A program made the position numbers and the translations under genes. From Flavobacteriaceae bacterium UBA1115 (GTDB lineage Bacteria > Bacteroidota > Bacteroidia > Flavobacteriales > Flavobacteriaceae), in contig DCBE01000021.1 in NCBI GenBank assembly GCA_002313325.1, forward strand, positions 1-10,738: a stretch of DNA of 10,738 nucleotides, given 5' to 3'. Positions 1 to 6,365 of this stretch are shown in pieces. Every line of letters begins with the position of its first letter. Position 1 is the stretch's first letter. Under the pieces are notes generated by a model. The model had not been told where the DNA came from, searched no databases, and saw only the letters and a program-made list of their open reading frames with translations.

Positions 1-65
1 TAGGATTCGAACCTATGACCGTCTGCTTAGAAGGCAGATGCTCTATCCAGCTGAGCTACGCGACC
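1..65 (-). tRNA. tRNA-Arg (anticodon TCT), 3' end cut by window edge
   Basis: Read on the minus strand, the gene begins GGTCGCG-TA-GCTC, with a D arm, then an anticodon arm whose loop is CTTCTAA between stems TCTGC and GCAGA. That gives anticodon TCT, which reads AGA/AGG arginine codons. The T loop TTCGAAT follows. The window ends inside the 3' strand of the T stem, so the 3' acceptor strand lies outside. Only 6 bases separate it from tRNA-Pro upstream, so both are probably processed from one transcript. Confidence 0.95.
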
Positions 66-71
66 TACATG

Positions 72-146
72 TCGGGGTGGCAGGATTCGAACCTGCGACC
101 TCCTGCTCCCAAAGCAGGCGCGATGACCGGGCTACGCTACACCCCG
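72..146 (-). tRNA. tRNA-Pro (anticodon TGG)
   Basis: A complete cloverleaf on the minus strand. The acceptor stem CGGGGTG pairs with CACCCCG and is followed by discriminator A. The anticodon stem CCTGC/GCAGG encloses loop TTTGGGA, giving anticodon TGG for proline. The T arm contains GTTCGAATC. The CCA end is not encoded, because the bases after the discriminator read CATG, so it must be added after transcription. It is the first gene of a two-tRNA unit with tRNA-Arg downstream. Confidence 0.96.
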
Positions 147-160
147 TTAAAAACGGACTG

Positions 161-191
161 CAAATATATAATATATCGCAAGGTTGCCAAA
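161..191 (-). promoter_or_regulatory. Bacteroidota-type promoter of the tRNA-Pro/tRNA-Arg unit
   Basis: On the minus strand TTTG (188-191) is followed by exactly 19 bases and then TATATTTG (161-168). This matches the known Bacteroidota primary-sigma consensus of TTTG or TTG near -33 and TAnnTTTG at -7. The predicted transcription start falls about 5-8 bases before the tRNA-Pro acceptor stem, leaving a very short leader. It is the clearest promoter in the window. Confidence 0.8.
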
Positions 192-270
192 CATAATTTC
201 TTATCATTTTAGATAATAGATTGATAATAACTTTTGATAGTAATAATGTCAATCTGTCGTCTTAAACCTG

Positions 271-278
271 TAATTTTG
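271..278 (+). promoter_or_regulatory. candidate -7 box of trxB
   Basis: TAATTTTG fits the Bacteroidota -7 consensus TAnnTTTG and lies 17 bases before the trxB ATG. No TTG stands at the expected distance upstream, so only half of a promoter is visible. The remainder of the 149-base gap between tRNA-Pro and trxB is AT-rich, and I see no gene in it. Confidence 0.4.
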
Positions 279-295
279 AATTCAATAAATGAATC

Positions 296-1252
296 ATGAG
301 TGAGGCATCTGAACATATCAAAACACTAATTATTGGGTCTGGACCCGCGGGCTATACCGCTGCTATCTATGCTGCTCGTGCAGATTTAAATCCTGTTGTA
401 TACACAGGTTTAGAGCCAGGTGGACAACTTACAACCACCACAGAAGTTGATAATTTTCCGGGATATCCAGATGGTGTTGACGGCCCAACCATGATGGTAG
501 AGCTACAACAACAAGCCGAACGTTTTGGAACGGATGTCCGTATTGGAATGGCTACTGCAGTAGATTTTTCTAATGAACCAGGTGGGTTACACCGTGTTAC
601 CATTGATGACAATAAAGAAGTATTGGCAGAGACAGTCATCATTTCCACTGGAGCAACTGCCAAATACTTAGGCTTGCCTAGTGAGCAACGTTTAAGAGGC
701 GGAGGTGTTTCTGCCTGTGCTGTATGTGACGGTTTCTTTTATAAAGGACAGGATGTTGCTATTGTAGGCGGTGGAGACACCGCAGCTGAAGAGGCTACAT
801 ATTTAGCCAATATTTGTAGAAAGGTCACCATGCTGGTGCGTAAAGACCACATGAGAGCCTCAAAAGCCATGCAACACCGCGTAACTTCTACACCAAATAT
901 TGATTTACGTTACAATACTGAAATTGATGAAGTATTAGGAAATATGGTTGTTGAAGGACTTCGAATGGTCAACAATAAAACAGGTGAAAAAGAAGAAATT
1001 GCCATTACGGGGCTTTTCATTGCTATTGGACACAAACCAAACACGGATATTTTTAAAGGACAACTTGACATGGATGATGACGGTTATCTTATGACTGAAG
1101 GCAAATCTACCAAAACGAATATTCCAGGCGTTTTTGCTTCTGGAGATGTTCAAGACAAAGAATACCGCCAGGCGGTAACTGCTGCTGGAACGGGCTGTAT
1201 GGCCGCGTTAGATGCTGAACGTTATTTAGCTACCATTGAAACACCGGTTTAG
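296..1252 (+). CDS. trxB: thioredoxin-disulfide reductase (TrxB)
   Basis: A 318-residue cytoplasmic flavoenzyme that passes electrons from NADPH through FAD and a redox disulfide to thioredoxin; the length is normal for low-molecular-weight TrxR. The FAD-binding GSGPAG is at residues 14-19 and PGGQL at 41-45. The redox-active pair CAVC is at 141-144, the NADPH-binding GGGDTAAEEA at 158-167, and the C-terminal FAD contact GVFASGD...RQA at about 278-293. The E. coli NADPH-phosphate motif HRRxxxR appears here as VRKxxxR (181-187), which keeps the positive charges. Start ATG 296 gives the standard N-terminus just ahead of the first beta strand. The DUF4442 gene follows after 3 bases and is probably co-transcribed. 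Thioredoxin is the usual electron donor of APS reductase, so trxB may functionally serve cysH at the other end of the window; that link is inference. Confidence 0.97.
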   Translation: MSEASEHIKTLIIGSGPAGYTAAIYAARADLNPVVYTGLEPGGQLTTTTEVDNFPGYPDGVDGPTMMVELQQQAERFGTDVRIGMATAVDFSNEPGGLHRVTIDDNKEVLAETVIISTGATAKYLGLPSEQRLRGGGVSACAVCDGFFYKGQDVAIVGGGDTAAEEATYLANICRKVTMLVRKDHMRASKAMQHRVTSTPNIDLRYNTEIDEVLGNMVVEGLRMVNNKTGEKEEIAITGLFIAIGHKPNTDIFKGQLDMDDDGYLMTEGKSTKTNIPGVFASGDVQDKEYRQAVTAAGTGCMAALDAERYLATIETPV

Positions 1253-1255
1253 ACA

Positions 1256-1711
1256 ATGCGTATAACACCATCATCTATTAAATTTTATACGCTCTTTAAG
1301 CTACCCGCAGCTTATTTTACTGGTGTACGAGTAAGAAGCATAGATGAAAAACAATGTACGGTTCGTGTGCGTTTGAATTTTATGAATAAAAACCCCTTTC
1401 GCTCTATGTTTTGGGCAGTTCAAGGGATGGCTGCCGAATTAAGTACGGGCGCTTTAATCAAGCATGCATTGCACGGTTTAAACACAAAAGCCTCTACATT
1501 GGTAATTGAGAACAAGGCTACGTTTTCAAAAAAGGCAGTCGGACAGATACGATTTGGTTGCAATCAAGGCGAAGAAGTCTTGCGTGCTATTCATACGGCC
1601 AAAGAATCTAATGCGCCCCAACAGCTTTGGCTACATGCCAACGGACTTGACGAAACTGATGAAGAAGTGTCCTCTTTTTCCTTTTTGTGGACGATAAAGG
1701 TCAAAAATTAA
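1256..1711 (+). CDS. DUF4442 / PaaI-like hot-dog fold protein
   Basis: A 151-residue soluble protein recalled as the DUF4442 family, a branch of the hot-dog thioesterase superfamily whose substrate is not established. Features supporting this are the N-terminal helix (SSIKFYTLFKLPAAYFTGVR), the central NKNPFRSMFWAVQGMAAELSTG segment (about residues 42-63), which corresponds to the long hot-dog helix, and the following alternating strands (STLVIENKATFSKKAVGQI at about 81-99). There is no signal peptide or membrane segment. It starts 3 bases after the trxB stop, so translation is probably coupled in one transcript. A thioesterase-like function is inferred from the fold alone; I cannot identify catalytic residues with confidence. 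Confidence 0.8.
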   Translation: MRITPSSIKFYTLFKLPAAYFTGVRVRSIDEKQCTVRVRLNFMNKNPFRSMFWAVQGMAAELSTGALIKHALHGLNTKASTLVIENKATFSKKAVGQIRFGCNQGEEVLRAIHTAKESNAPQQLWLHANGLDETDEEVSSFSFLWTIKVKN

Positions 1712-1767
1712 CATTTCTACAACAATTTATTGGAAGTAATTTACGTTTTTTGCATTAAATAATAATC

Positions 1768-1944
1768 ATGTCTGCTAAACCAACAGTATCGTATTTTAAA
1801 AAGATTCTAACAAATGTTTGTGCATACCCTAGCATCTTTTATAAAGAGCTAAAAAAGGCCAAAAACCAGCTCAATGCAAATGATTATGGAAGACTAAAGC
1901 AATGGGCATCTAAACTTCAGAAGTCTCGAGTTACTTTGGACTAA
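1768..1944 (+). CDS. small basic protein of unknown function (58 aa)
   Basis: An intact ATG-to-TAA frame of 58 codons in the gap after the DUF4442 gene. It begins MSAKPTVSYFKKIL and contains YPSIFYKELKKAKNQL (20-35), then GRLKQWASKLQKS (41-53). It is rich in lysine and predicted helical, with no signal peptide, membrane segment or cysteine pair. The layout of an aromatic-plus-lysine helix, YKELKKA, then a short linker and LKxW resembles small uncharacterised proteins I recall from Bacteroidota, but I cannot name a family. It lies 56 bases after the DUF4442 stop on the same strand, and its last 14 bases overlap the 3' end of oxyR on the other strand. The plausible codon content supports a real gene, yet it is short enough for most gene callers to miss. 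Confidence 0.6.
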   Translation: MSAKPTVSYFKKILTNVCAYPSIFYKELKKAKNQLNANDYGRLKQWASKLQKSRVTLD

Positions 1945-2860
1945 TAATCTTTATGTCTTCATAAACAATAGCCCCTCTAATTATAGCTCTGATTTTATCG
2001 TGTAATGCTTCAATGATGTGTAGCTTTAGTTTTCGTTGATGGTAAATCATGCTCACTTCACGTGCAGGCTCAGGTATTTCAAAAGATTTTAAATTTAGTT
2101 GCTGTTTATCACTTAATTTCCGCGTGTTTAAATACGGCAATAAGGTGATGCCCAAACCCTCTTCTGCTAATTGTATTAAGGTTTCAAAGCTGCCGCTTTT
2201 AATCTCAAACGGGAGGGGCACTTCGTGTTTTATTTTACAAATATTTAATGCCGAATTTCTAAAACAATGTCCGTCTTGTAAGAGTAAAACCCGTTCATCT
2301 TTAAATATTTCAGCATTAATACTTTTTTCTTTACTAAGCTTGGAATGTGTAGGCGCATAAACCATAAAGGGTTCATAATAAAGCGGCTTTTCAAATATGT
2401 GCTCATAATCTAGGGGCGTAGCCGCAATACCTGCGTCGAGAGTTCCTTTTTCTAGATTTTCAATAATTTGTTGGGTTGGCATTTCTTCAATTTCCAGAAC
2501 AAGTTTGGGATAAGCCTTTAAAACGGTTCTTAAAAATAATGGGAGTAGAGTAGACATAACCGTAGGTATGATGCCGAGTTTAAAACTGCCACCAATCACC
2601 CCTTTTTCTTGTTGAATGACATCTTGTATTCTATCTGATTCTACTACAATAAGGCGTGCTTGTTCTATGATTTTTTCACCAACTGCAGTAAGTCCAATTG
2701 GTTTTTGGTCACGGTCAAATATTTTAAGATTAAGCTCTTGCTCCAGCTTTTGTATTTGCATGCTCAGGGTTGGTTGGGTAACATAAACGTGTTGGGCTGC
2801 AGTGGTGAAATTTCGGTGTTCTGCTACAGCAATACAATATTTAAGCTGGGTTATGGTCAT
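1931..2860 (-). CDS. oxyR: LysR-family peroxide sensor OxyR
   Basis: A 309-residue LysR-type regulator. The N-terminal helix-turn-helix spans about residues 1-60 (FTTAAQHVYVTQPTLSMQIQ region), and the substrate-binding-like domain runs from about 90 to 300. The diagnostic signature is GHCFRNSALNIC: its two cysteines, at residues 199 and 208, fall at the same numbers as the peroxide-sensing Cys199/Cys208 of E. coli OxyR, and GLGITLLP also matches OxyR. It should therefore form a reversible disulfide on H2O2 exposure and control catalase and peroxiredoxin-type genes; the targets are inferred. The start is one base after the cyclophilin stop (TAA-G-ATG), so the two are probably one operon read from the promoter region near 3570-3660. 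The 3' end overlaps the convergent 58-residue ORF by 14 bases. Confidence 0.94.
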   Translation of the reverse strand: MTITQLKYCIAVAEHRNFTTAAQHVYVTQPTLSMQIQKLEQELNLKIFDRDQKPIGLTAVGEKIIEQARLIVVESDRIQDVIQQEKGVIGGSFKLGIIPTVMSTLLPLFLRTVLKAYPKLVLEIEEMPTQQIIENLEKGTLDAGIAATPLDYEHIFEKPLYYEPFMVYAPTHSKLSKEKSINAEIFKDERVLLLQDGHCFRNSALNICKIKHEVPLPFEIKSGSFETLIQLAEEGLGITLLPYLNTRKLSDKQQLNLKSFEIPEPAREVSMIYHQRKLKLHIIEALHDKIRAIIRGAIVYEDIKIISPK

Positions 2861-2861
2861 C

Positions 2862-3569
2862 TTATTTGTTTAAAACGGTTATTCTAATGCGCATATTGGT
2901 TAGCGGCCACTCTCGTTTATCTGTTGGGAGTGAATTTATAGCATCGACAACTTCCATACCACGTATGACCTTTCCAAAGACAGTGTAGCTTCCGTCCAAA
3001 TGGTATGCACCCGGCGATTGATGTACAATGAAAAACTCATAGGGTGATGCCAGTTTGTGTGGATTTTCGATTTCGCTGCTGGGCATGGAGATCACACCTC
3101 TGTGATGTTTGTGGCCTTTGCGCGTGTCAGGAGGAAGTAGGTATTTGCCAATTTTTCTTCTCTTTTGTCCGGTATCTGCATTATCAGAATTACCTCCTTG
3201 AATAATAAAATCAGGAACTACCCTGTGAAAATAAGTGTTATTAAAGTATTCCTGTCTTGTCAAAAAAATAAAATTTGCCCTGTGGTAAGGGGTGTTTTTA
3301 AAAAGTAAAACATCAAAACTTCCCAGCGAGGTTTCAATTCGAACTTTATTTTCGGGATGCTTTTCCCCGTATGCTTTTAAAAATGGAATGGCCGTTTCAG
3401 CGTTTAATGGTAAATCGCTCTTTTTTGTAAGTACTATTTTTTTTGATACTGTTGGCTTGGGTGTTTCCACCAACCTTTTATTACTGCTTTTTGATGCGGC
3501 TGTTGAATTACAAGACAGTGTAATACTTGCAAAAGCAATAGAAAACAAAAGAACAAAAATGCGATTCAT
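2862..3569 (-). CDS. cyclophilin-type peptidyl-prolyl isomerase, lipoprotein
   Basis: A 235-residue secreted lipoprotein that catalyses cis-trans isomerisation of X-Pro bonds, probably as a periplasmic or outer-membrane-anchored folding helper. The signal peptide MNRIFVLLFSIAFASITLSC ends in a lipobox with Cys20, followed by a Ser/Lys-rich linker to about residue 70. The cyclophilin fold runs from about 76 to 233. FHRVVPDFIIQGG contains the catalytic Arg116, and EFFIVHQSP...LDGSYTVFGKVIRGMEVVD is the second half of the active site. The segment RKIGKYLLPPDTRKGHKHHRGVISM carries a basic insert between the core motifs. The residue equivalent to the cyclosporin-contact Trp of human CypA appears to be His190. 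The gene lies directly upstream of oxyR with one base between them, a likely two-gene operon. Confidence 0.93.
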   Translation of the reverse strand: MNRIFVLLFSIAFASITLSCNSTAASKSSNKRLVETPKPTVSKKIVLTKKSDLPLNAETAIPFLKAYGEKHPENKVRIETSLGSFDVLLFKNTPYHRANFIFLTRQEYFNNTYFHRVVPDFIIQGGNSDNADTGQKRRKIGKYLLPPDTRKGHKHHRGVISMPSSEIENPHKLASPYEFFIVHQSPGAYHLDGSYTVFGKVIRGMEVVDAINSLPTDKREWPLTNMRIRITVLNK

Positions 3570-3658
3570 GATGATGTAAAGTTAATGGTTTTCCTTTGTA
3601 TACAATACCCATTTATGTTTGTACTTCCTTTTGTACTTTTGTAAAACAAAACCTAATT
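3570..3658. promoter_or_regulatory. divergent promoter region with repeated TTTGTA motifs
   Basis: This short region lies between the leftward cyclophilin-oxyR pair and the rightward acyltransferase. TTTGTA occurs at 3595, 3618, 3630 and 3638; the 3618 and 3630 copies extend to TTTGTACTT with a 12-base period. TTGTATACAA at 3596-3605 is a perfect 10-base palindrome. For the rightward gene there are two exact TAnnTTTG boxes, TATGTTTG (3614-3621) and TACTTTTG (3634-3641). Neither has a TTG at ideal spacing. An operator role for the repeats is inference. Confidence 0.4.
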
Positions 3659-4384
3659 GTGTTTAAACGCAACCCATTCGGACATTACCTTTTTATTAAG
3701 CTCTGGCTCATACGTCTGCTTGGTTTTTTTACGCGTAGAAGATTTAATCGTTTTAATAACTTACAAATACGCGGATCCCAAATTATCCGTGATCTCCCAG
3801 ATACAAACGTGCTTTTTATTTCAAATCATCAAACTTATTTTGCCGATGTAACAGCCATGTTTCATGTTTTCTTCGCCAGTCTTGCAGGTCGGGATGATAA
3901 TTTGAATTACCTGAGTTATGTATGGAAACCAAAGTTAAACGTGTATTATATCGCTGCTAAAGAAACGATGAAGGCAGGTTTTTTACCACGTATTTTGGCT
4001 TATACAGGTTCTATTTCAATTGAGCGCACATGGCGTGAAAAGGGCAAGTCCATTAACAGACAGGTTAAGATGAGTGATATTTCAAATATTGGTAAAGCCT
4101 TAAATGACGGTTGGGTAATTACTTTCCCACAGGGAACCACTAGGCCATTTGCGCCTGTTCGAAAGGGAACACTACACATTATCAAAACCTATAATCCCAT
4201 AGTTGTGCCCATACAGATTGATGGTTTCCGGCGTTCGTTCGATAAAAAAGGCATATTTATTAAGAAAACGGGAGTCAAGCAGACAATGCATATCAAGCCG
4301 CCAATGAAATTTGATCTTGAAAAGCCAACAGATGAATTGATTTTACAAATATCTGATGCTATTGGGCAAGTACCCAAAAAATAA
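3659..4384 (+). CDS. 1-acylglycerol-3-phosphate acyltransferase-like (PlsC family)
   Basis: A protein of about 241 residues of the PlsC-type acyltransferase superfamily, which transfers fatty acyl groups to a glycerolipid or similar acceptor at the inner membrane. Motif I is NHQTYFAD (His57, Asp63): HX5D rather than the usual HX4D. Motif III is FPQGTTRP (156-163), with Gln where the family normally has Glu. VPIQIDGFR (183-191) matches the last block. The N-terminal hydrophobic stretch YLFIKLWLIRLLGFF probably sits at the membrane. I chose GTG 3659 because the in-frame TTG at 3596 lies before both candidate -7 boxes. From GTG the protein begins directly at (M)FKRNPFGHYLF. I recall close flavobacterial homologues with the same variant motifs, so the substrate may not be the classical one. 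The stop abuts the sodC stop with no bases between. Confidence 0.85.
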   Translation: MFKRNPFGHYLFIKLWLIRLLGFFTRRRFNRFNNLQIRGSQIIRDLPDTNVLFISNHQTYFADVTAMFHVFFASLAGRDDNLNYLSYVWKPKLNVYYIAAKETMKAGFLPRILAYTGSISIERTWREKGKSINRQVKMSDISNIGKALNDGWVITFPQGTTRPFAPVRKGTLHIIKTYNPIVVPIQIDGFRRSFDKKGIFIKKTGVKQTMHIKPPMKFDLEKPTDELILQISDAIGQVPKK

Positions 4385-4891
4385 TTATTCTACAATTCCA
4401 GCACAGCTTATGCGCGTACCTGCAGCACCCGATGGCTGAGACACAAAATCATCTGCTCCTTGATGAACAATAATGGCTTTTCCTAAAATATTTTTTGTTT
4501 CGTCCTCACAACCAATACACCATTCGTCTGTTTCAAAATATAACCGTCCGATACCGTTCTCCCCAACTTCAAAGTTACCTATGTCTCCTTTGTGATAGCC
4601 TTTTTCGTCACCCCAAGCCCCATGTGGTTCAAAGGTTGGATTCCAGTGACCACCTGTTGATTTGCCGTCATCAGATGAACAATCTGCTTTTTCGTGAAGG
4701 TGTATAGCGTGCGTTCCTCCTGAAAGTCCACGGATCGTAGCATTTATGCTAACAATCCCATCTTTTTCACTTAAAAGCGCAAATCCAGCCGCGTTTGAGC
4801 CGCTTTTTGCATCCAAGCCTACTTCTAGTTGGCTGTGCTGGCACGATGTTATTGTAATCAAAAGTAAAAAAAGTATAGTGTAATTTTTCAT
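4385..4891 (-). CDS. sodC: Cu/Zn superoxide dismutase lipoprotein (SodC)
   Basis: A 168-residue enzyme that dismutates superoxide to O2 and H2O2 in the envelope. The signal peptide MKNYTILFLLLITITSC ends in a lipobox (Cys17), so it is probably lipid-anchored. All metal ligands are visible: HLH (64, 66), bridging His82 in GGHWNP, His90 in PHG, His100 and Asp103 in YHKGD, and His143 in VHQGADD. Cys71 and Cys163 (ISCAG) form the conserved structural disulfide. An extra CIGC pair (125-128) sits in the loop before the last copper-ligand strand; I recall this insert in other flavobacterial SodC. ATG 4891 was preferred over an in-frame GTG at 4906, because it gives a normal lipoprotein signal. The gene is convergent with the acyltransferase; no bases separate the two stops. 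Confidence 0.95.
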   Translation of the reverse strand: MKNYTILFLLLITITSCQHSQLEVGLDAKSGSNAAGFALLSEKDGIVSINATIRGLSGGTHAIHLHEKADCSSDDGKSTGGHWNPTFEPHGAWGDEKGYHKGDIGNFEVGENGIGRLYFETDEWCIGCEDETKNILGKAIIVHQGADDFVSQPSGAAGTRISCAGIVE

Positions 4892-4923
4892 ACAACCAAA
4901 ATACACAATTTTGCATACAAAAC

Positions 4924-5184
4924 TTAGTTCAATAGTGGTACGATTTTGTTGTAATAGCGTTCTGTAATAAATTTGTCACCTGCTTTATTATAATGTATGT
5001 TATCTGCCAAAAAAAAATCAGTAAATCCAGTTACGATATCCACAGCAACAACCGTAGAAGTTTTGGTCGTTTGACTGATTGCAATTACAGTCTTCATTGG
5101 CGCAAAAAATAATGTGTATTGATCTGTCATAAATGATGATTTTCCAGCTGCAAGTTGCTCAATGATGATGGCGATGTTTCGATA
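4924..5184 (-). pseudogene. C-terminal remnant of an SGNH/GDSL-type hydrolase
   Basis: An open minus-strand frame encodes about 87 residues that look like the C-terminal third of a secreted SGNH hydrolase or esterase. It contains IAIIIEQLAAGKSSFM, then TSTVVAVDIVTGFTD, then LADNIHYNKAGDKFITERYY before a TAA stop. The D-x-x-H in DNIHYN (about residues 64-67 of the fragment) is the expected catalytic Asp-His motif. The N-terminal GDS block, with the nucleophilic serine, and the Gly and Asn blocks are absent. The frame meets a TAG at 5272-5274, and no recognisable hydrolase sequence continues upstream in any frame. An ATG at 5130 exists but would start mid-fold. I read it as a decayed gene that can no longer make an enzyme. 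It lies between sodC and the divergent DUF3089 gene. Confidence 0.55.
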
Positions 5185-5345
5185 TGCGCAAAAAGGGTTA
5201 TAATTTTTTTTGTCAAAAATCCCCTGTCTGATTGCGCGAGGCTCGAACTGACAAATTTGTGTAAACTTATGCTAAAATGCACAACGGGTTTAAAACAGTT
5301 ATCTTGCAAATAATTATTTATTAATACAAATGTTTGAAAAAAATC
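5185..5345. other. intergenic stretch between SGNH remnant and DUF3089 gene
   Basis: No gene is visible here. Around 5221-5250 there is a locally GC-richer patch containing CGAG-G-CTCG, a short inverted repeat, inside otherwise AT-rich DNA. The last 60 bases before the DUF3089 start are AT-rich and must hold its promoter, but I find no exact TAnnTTTG box. The stretch could be the rest of the decayed hydrolase or an interspersed repeat; one copy cannot decide. Confidence 0.35.
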
Positions 5346-6365
5346 ATGCAAAAACGGATTTATTATATTCTTATTGTTCTTTTGCTATGTGCTTGTAAAG
5401 TAAATTACCGCACCACTTCTTTTGCGCCAAAAAGTGGCGTGATTAATTACGACAACACTGAGCGCTGGGCAGTTTACAATGGTACTTCCTCTCAGGGTAA
5501 TCAAATTGGTGTTATGTCTGATTCCGCGACAGCAGATGTTTTTTATGTTTACCCAACTCTTTTTATTGATAAAAAAGACAGCACATGGAATGCAGCTATT
5601 GATGACGCTAACGTCAATTCCGATGTAATAAAATGGATACTGCCTTATCAAGCCGCTGCATGGGCCGATGCGGGGCGTTTGTTTATGCCTTTTTACCGTC
5701 AGAGCCACTACCGTGCTTTTTTTAAGCCCTACATGGATGAAGGTGGTCGTGAAGCGATGGCATTTGCTTATTCCGATGTAAAGGCTGCATTTGAATATTA
5801 TATGAAATTTGAAAACAAAGGTCGCCCCATTATTTTAGCTGGCCACAGTCAAGGGGCGCTTCACTTAAAAAAGATATTACAAGAATATTTTGATGGCAAA
5901 CCCCTCCAAAAGCAATTGGTAGCCGCCTATTTGATTGGTACACGTGTTATGGAAGATGAGTTTAGTGCATTAAGACCACTAATTTCTCCGCACCAGGTTG
6001 GTGGCTATGTCAGTTGGAACTCCTATAAAAAGGGTGAATATCCAAAATACTACGATTGGTTCAATAATGCGATTACGACGAACCCCGTTACTTGGGACAA
6101 TAGCAAAGAAAGTCTGATGGAAGATCACAAGGGATTGCTGTACTACGACAATGTGTTGTACGAAAAAAGCTTAGCAGTTGAAAAAATCAATGGTATGTTG
6201 TGGGTGAGTTTACCTGAAGTGCCTAAACGCTTTTTAATGTCTTTTGTGAAAGACTATCATCGTTTTGATGTTACTTTTTTCTGGGAAGATATTCGACAAA
6301 ATGCCTTGCAACGTGTTAAGGGCTTCAATCGTGAAAAGCTTAGAGCTCCTCAGGGGCAATTTTAA
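5346..6365 (+). CDS. DUF3089 alpha/beta-hydrolase-like lipoprotein
   Basis: A 339-residue predicted envelope lipoprotein of the DUF3089 family, an alpha/beta-hydrolase fold group whose natural substrate is unknown. The signal peptide MQKRIYYILIVLLLCAC carries a lipobox with Cys17. VFYVYPTLF (about 65-73) and the WADAGRLFMPFYRQ segment (about 106-119) are typical of the family. The nucleophile elbow GHSQG lies at 166-170 with Ser168 as the expected nucleophile; GTRVMEDEF and a late His (KDYHRFD near the C-terminus) follow. ATG 5346 was chosen over the in-frame TTG at 5334 because it gives a cleaner signal peptide. The last 26 bases overlap the 3' end of the convergent ferredoxin gene. Esterase or lipase activity is inferred from the fold only. 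Confidence 0.88.
   Translation: MQKRIYYILIVLLLCACKVNYRTTSFAPKSGVINYDNTERWAVYNGTSSQGNQIGVMSDSATADVFYVYPTLFIDKKDSTWNAAIDDANVNSDVIKWILPYQAAAWADAGRLFMPFYRQSHYRAFFKPYMDEGGREAMAFAYSDVKAAFEYYMKFENKGRPIILAGHSQGALHLKKILQEYFDGKPLQKQLVAAYLIGTRVMEDEFSALRPLISPHQVGGYVSWNSYKKGEYPKYYDWFNNAITTNPVTWDNSKESLMEDHKGLLYYDNVLYEKSLAVEKINGMLWVSLPEVPKRFLMSFVKDYHRFDVTFFWEDIRQNALQRVKGFNREKLRAPQGQF

Noticed and set aside
1..146. tRNA genes as an integration site for a mobile element
   Set aside because: There is no integrase, no repeat of the tRNA 3' end and no atypical gene nearby in this window.
836..858. Loss of the HRR motif in TrxB as a sign of changed cofactor use
   Set aside because: VRKxxxR keeps the basic residues that contact the NADPH phosphate, and I recall this version as common in Bacteroidota.
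3596..3658. Extended acyltransferase N-terminus from TTG 3596
   Set aside because: The extra 21 residues lie over the candidate promoter boxes and do not resemble the family N-terminus; GTG 3659 fits better.
4892..4906. Five-residue N-terminal extension of SodC from GTG 4906
   Set aside because: It would put MYFGC ahead of a normal lipoprotein signal peptide; ATG 4891 gives the standard layout.
5127..5351. Minus-strand open frame of 74 codons (MHDFFQTFVL...)
   Set aside because: It overlaps the DUF3089 start and the hydrolase relic in another frame, and has no domain, signal or recognisable motif.
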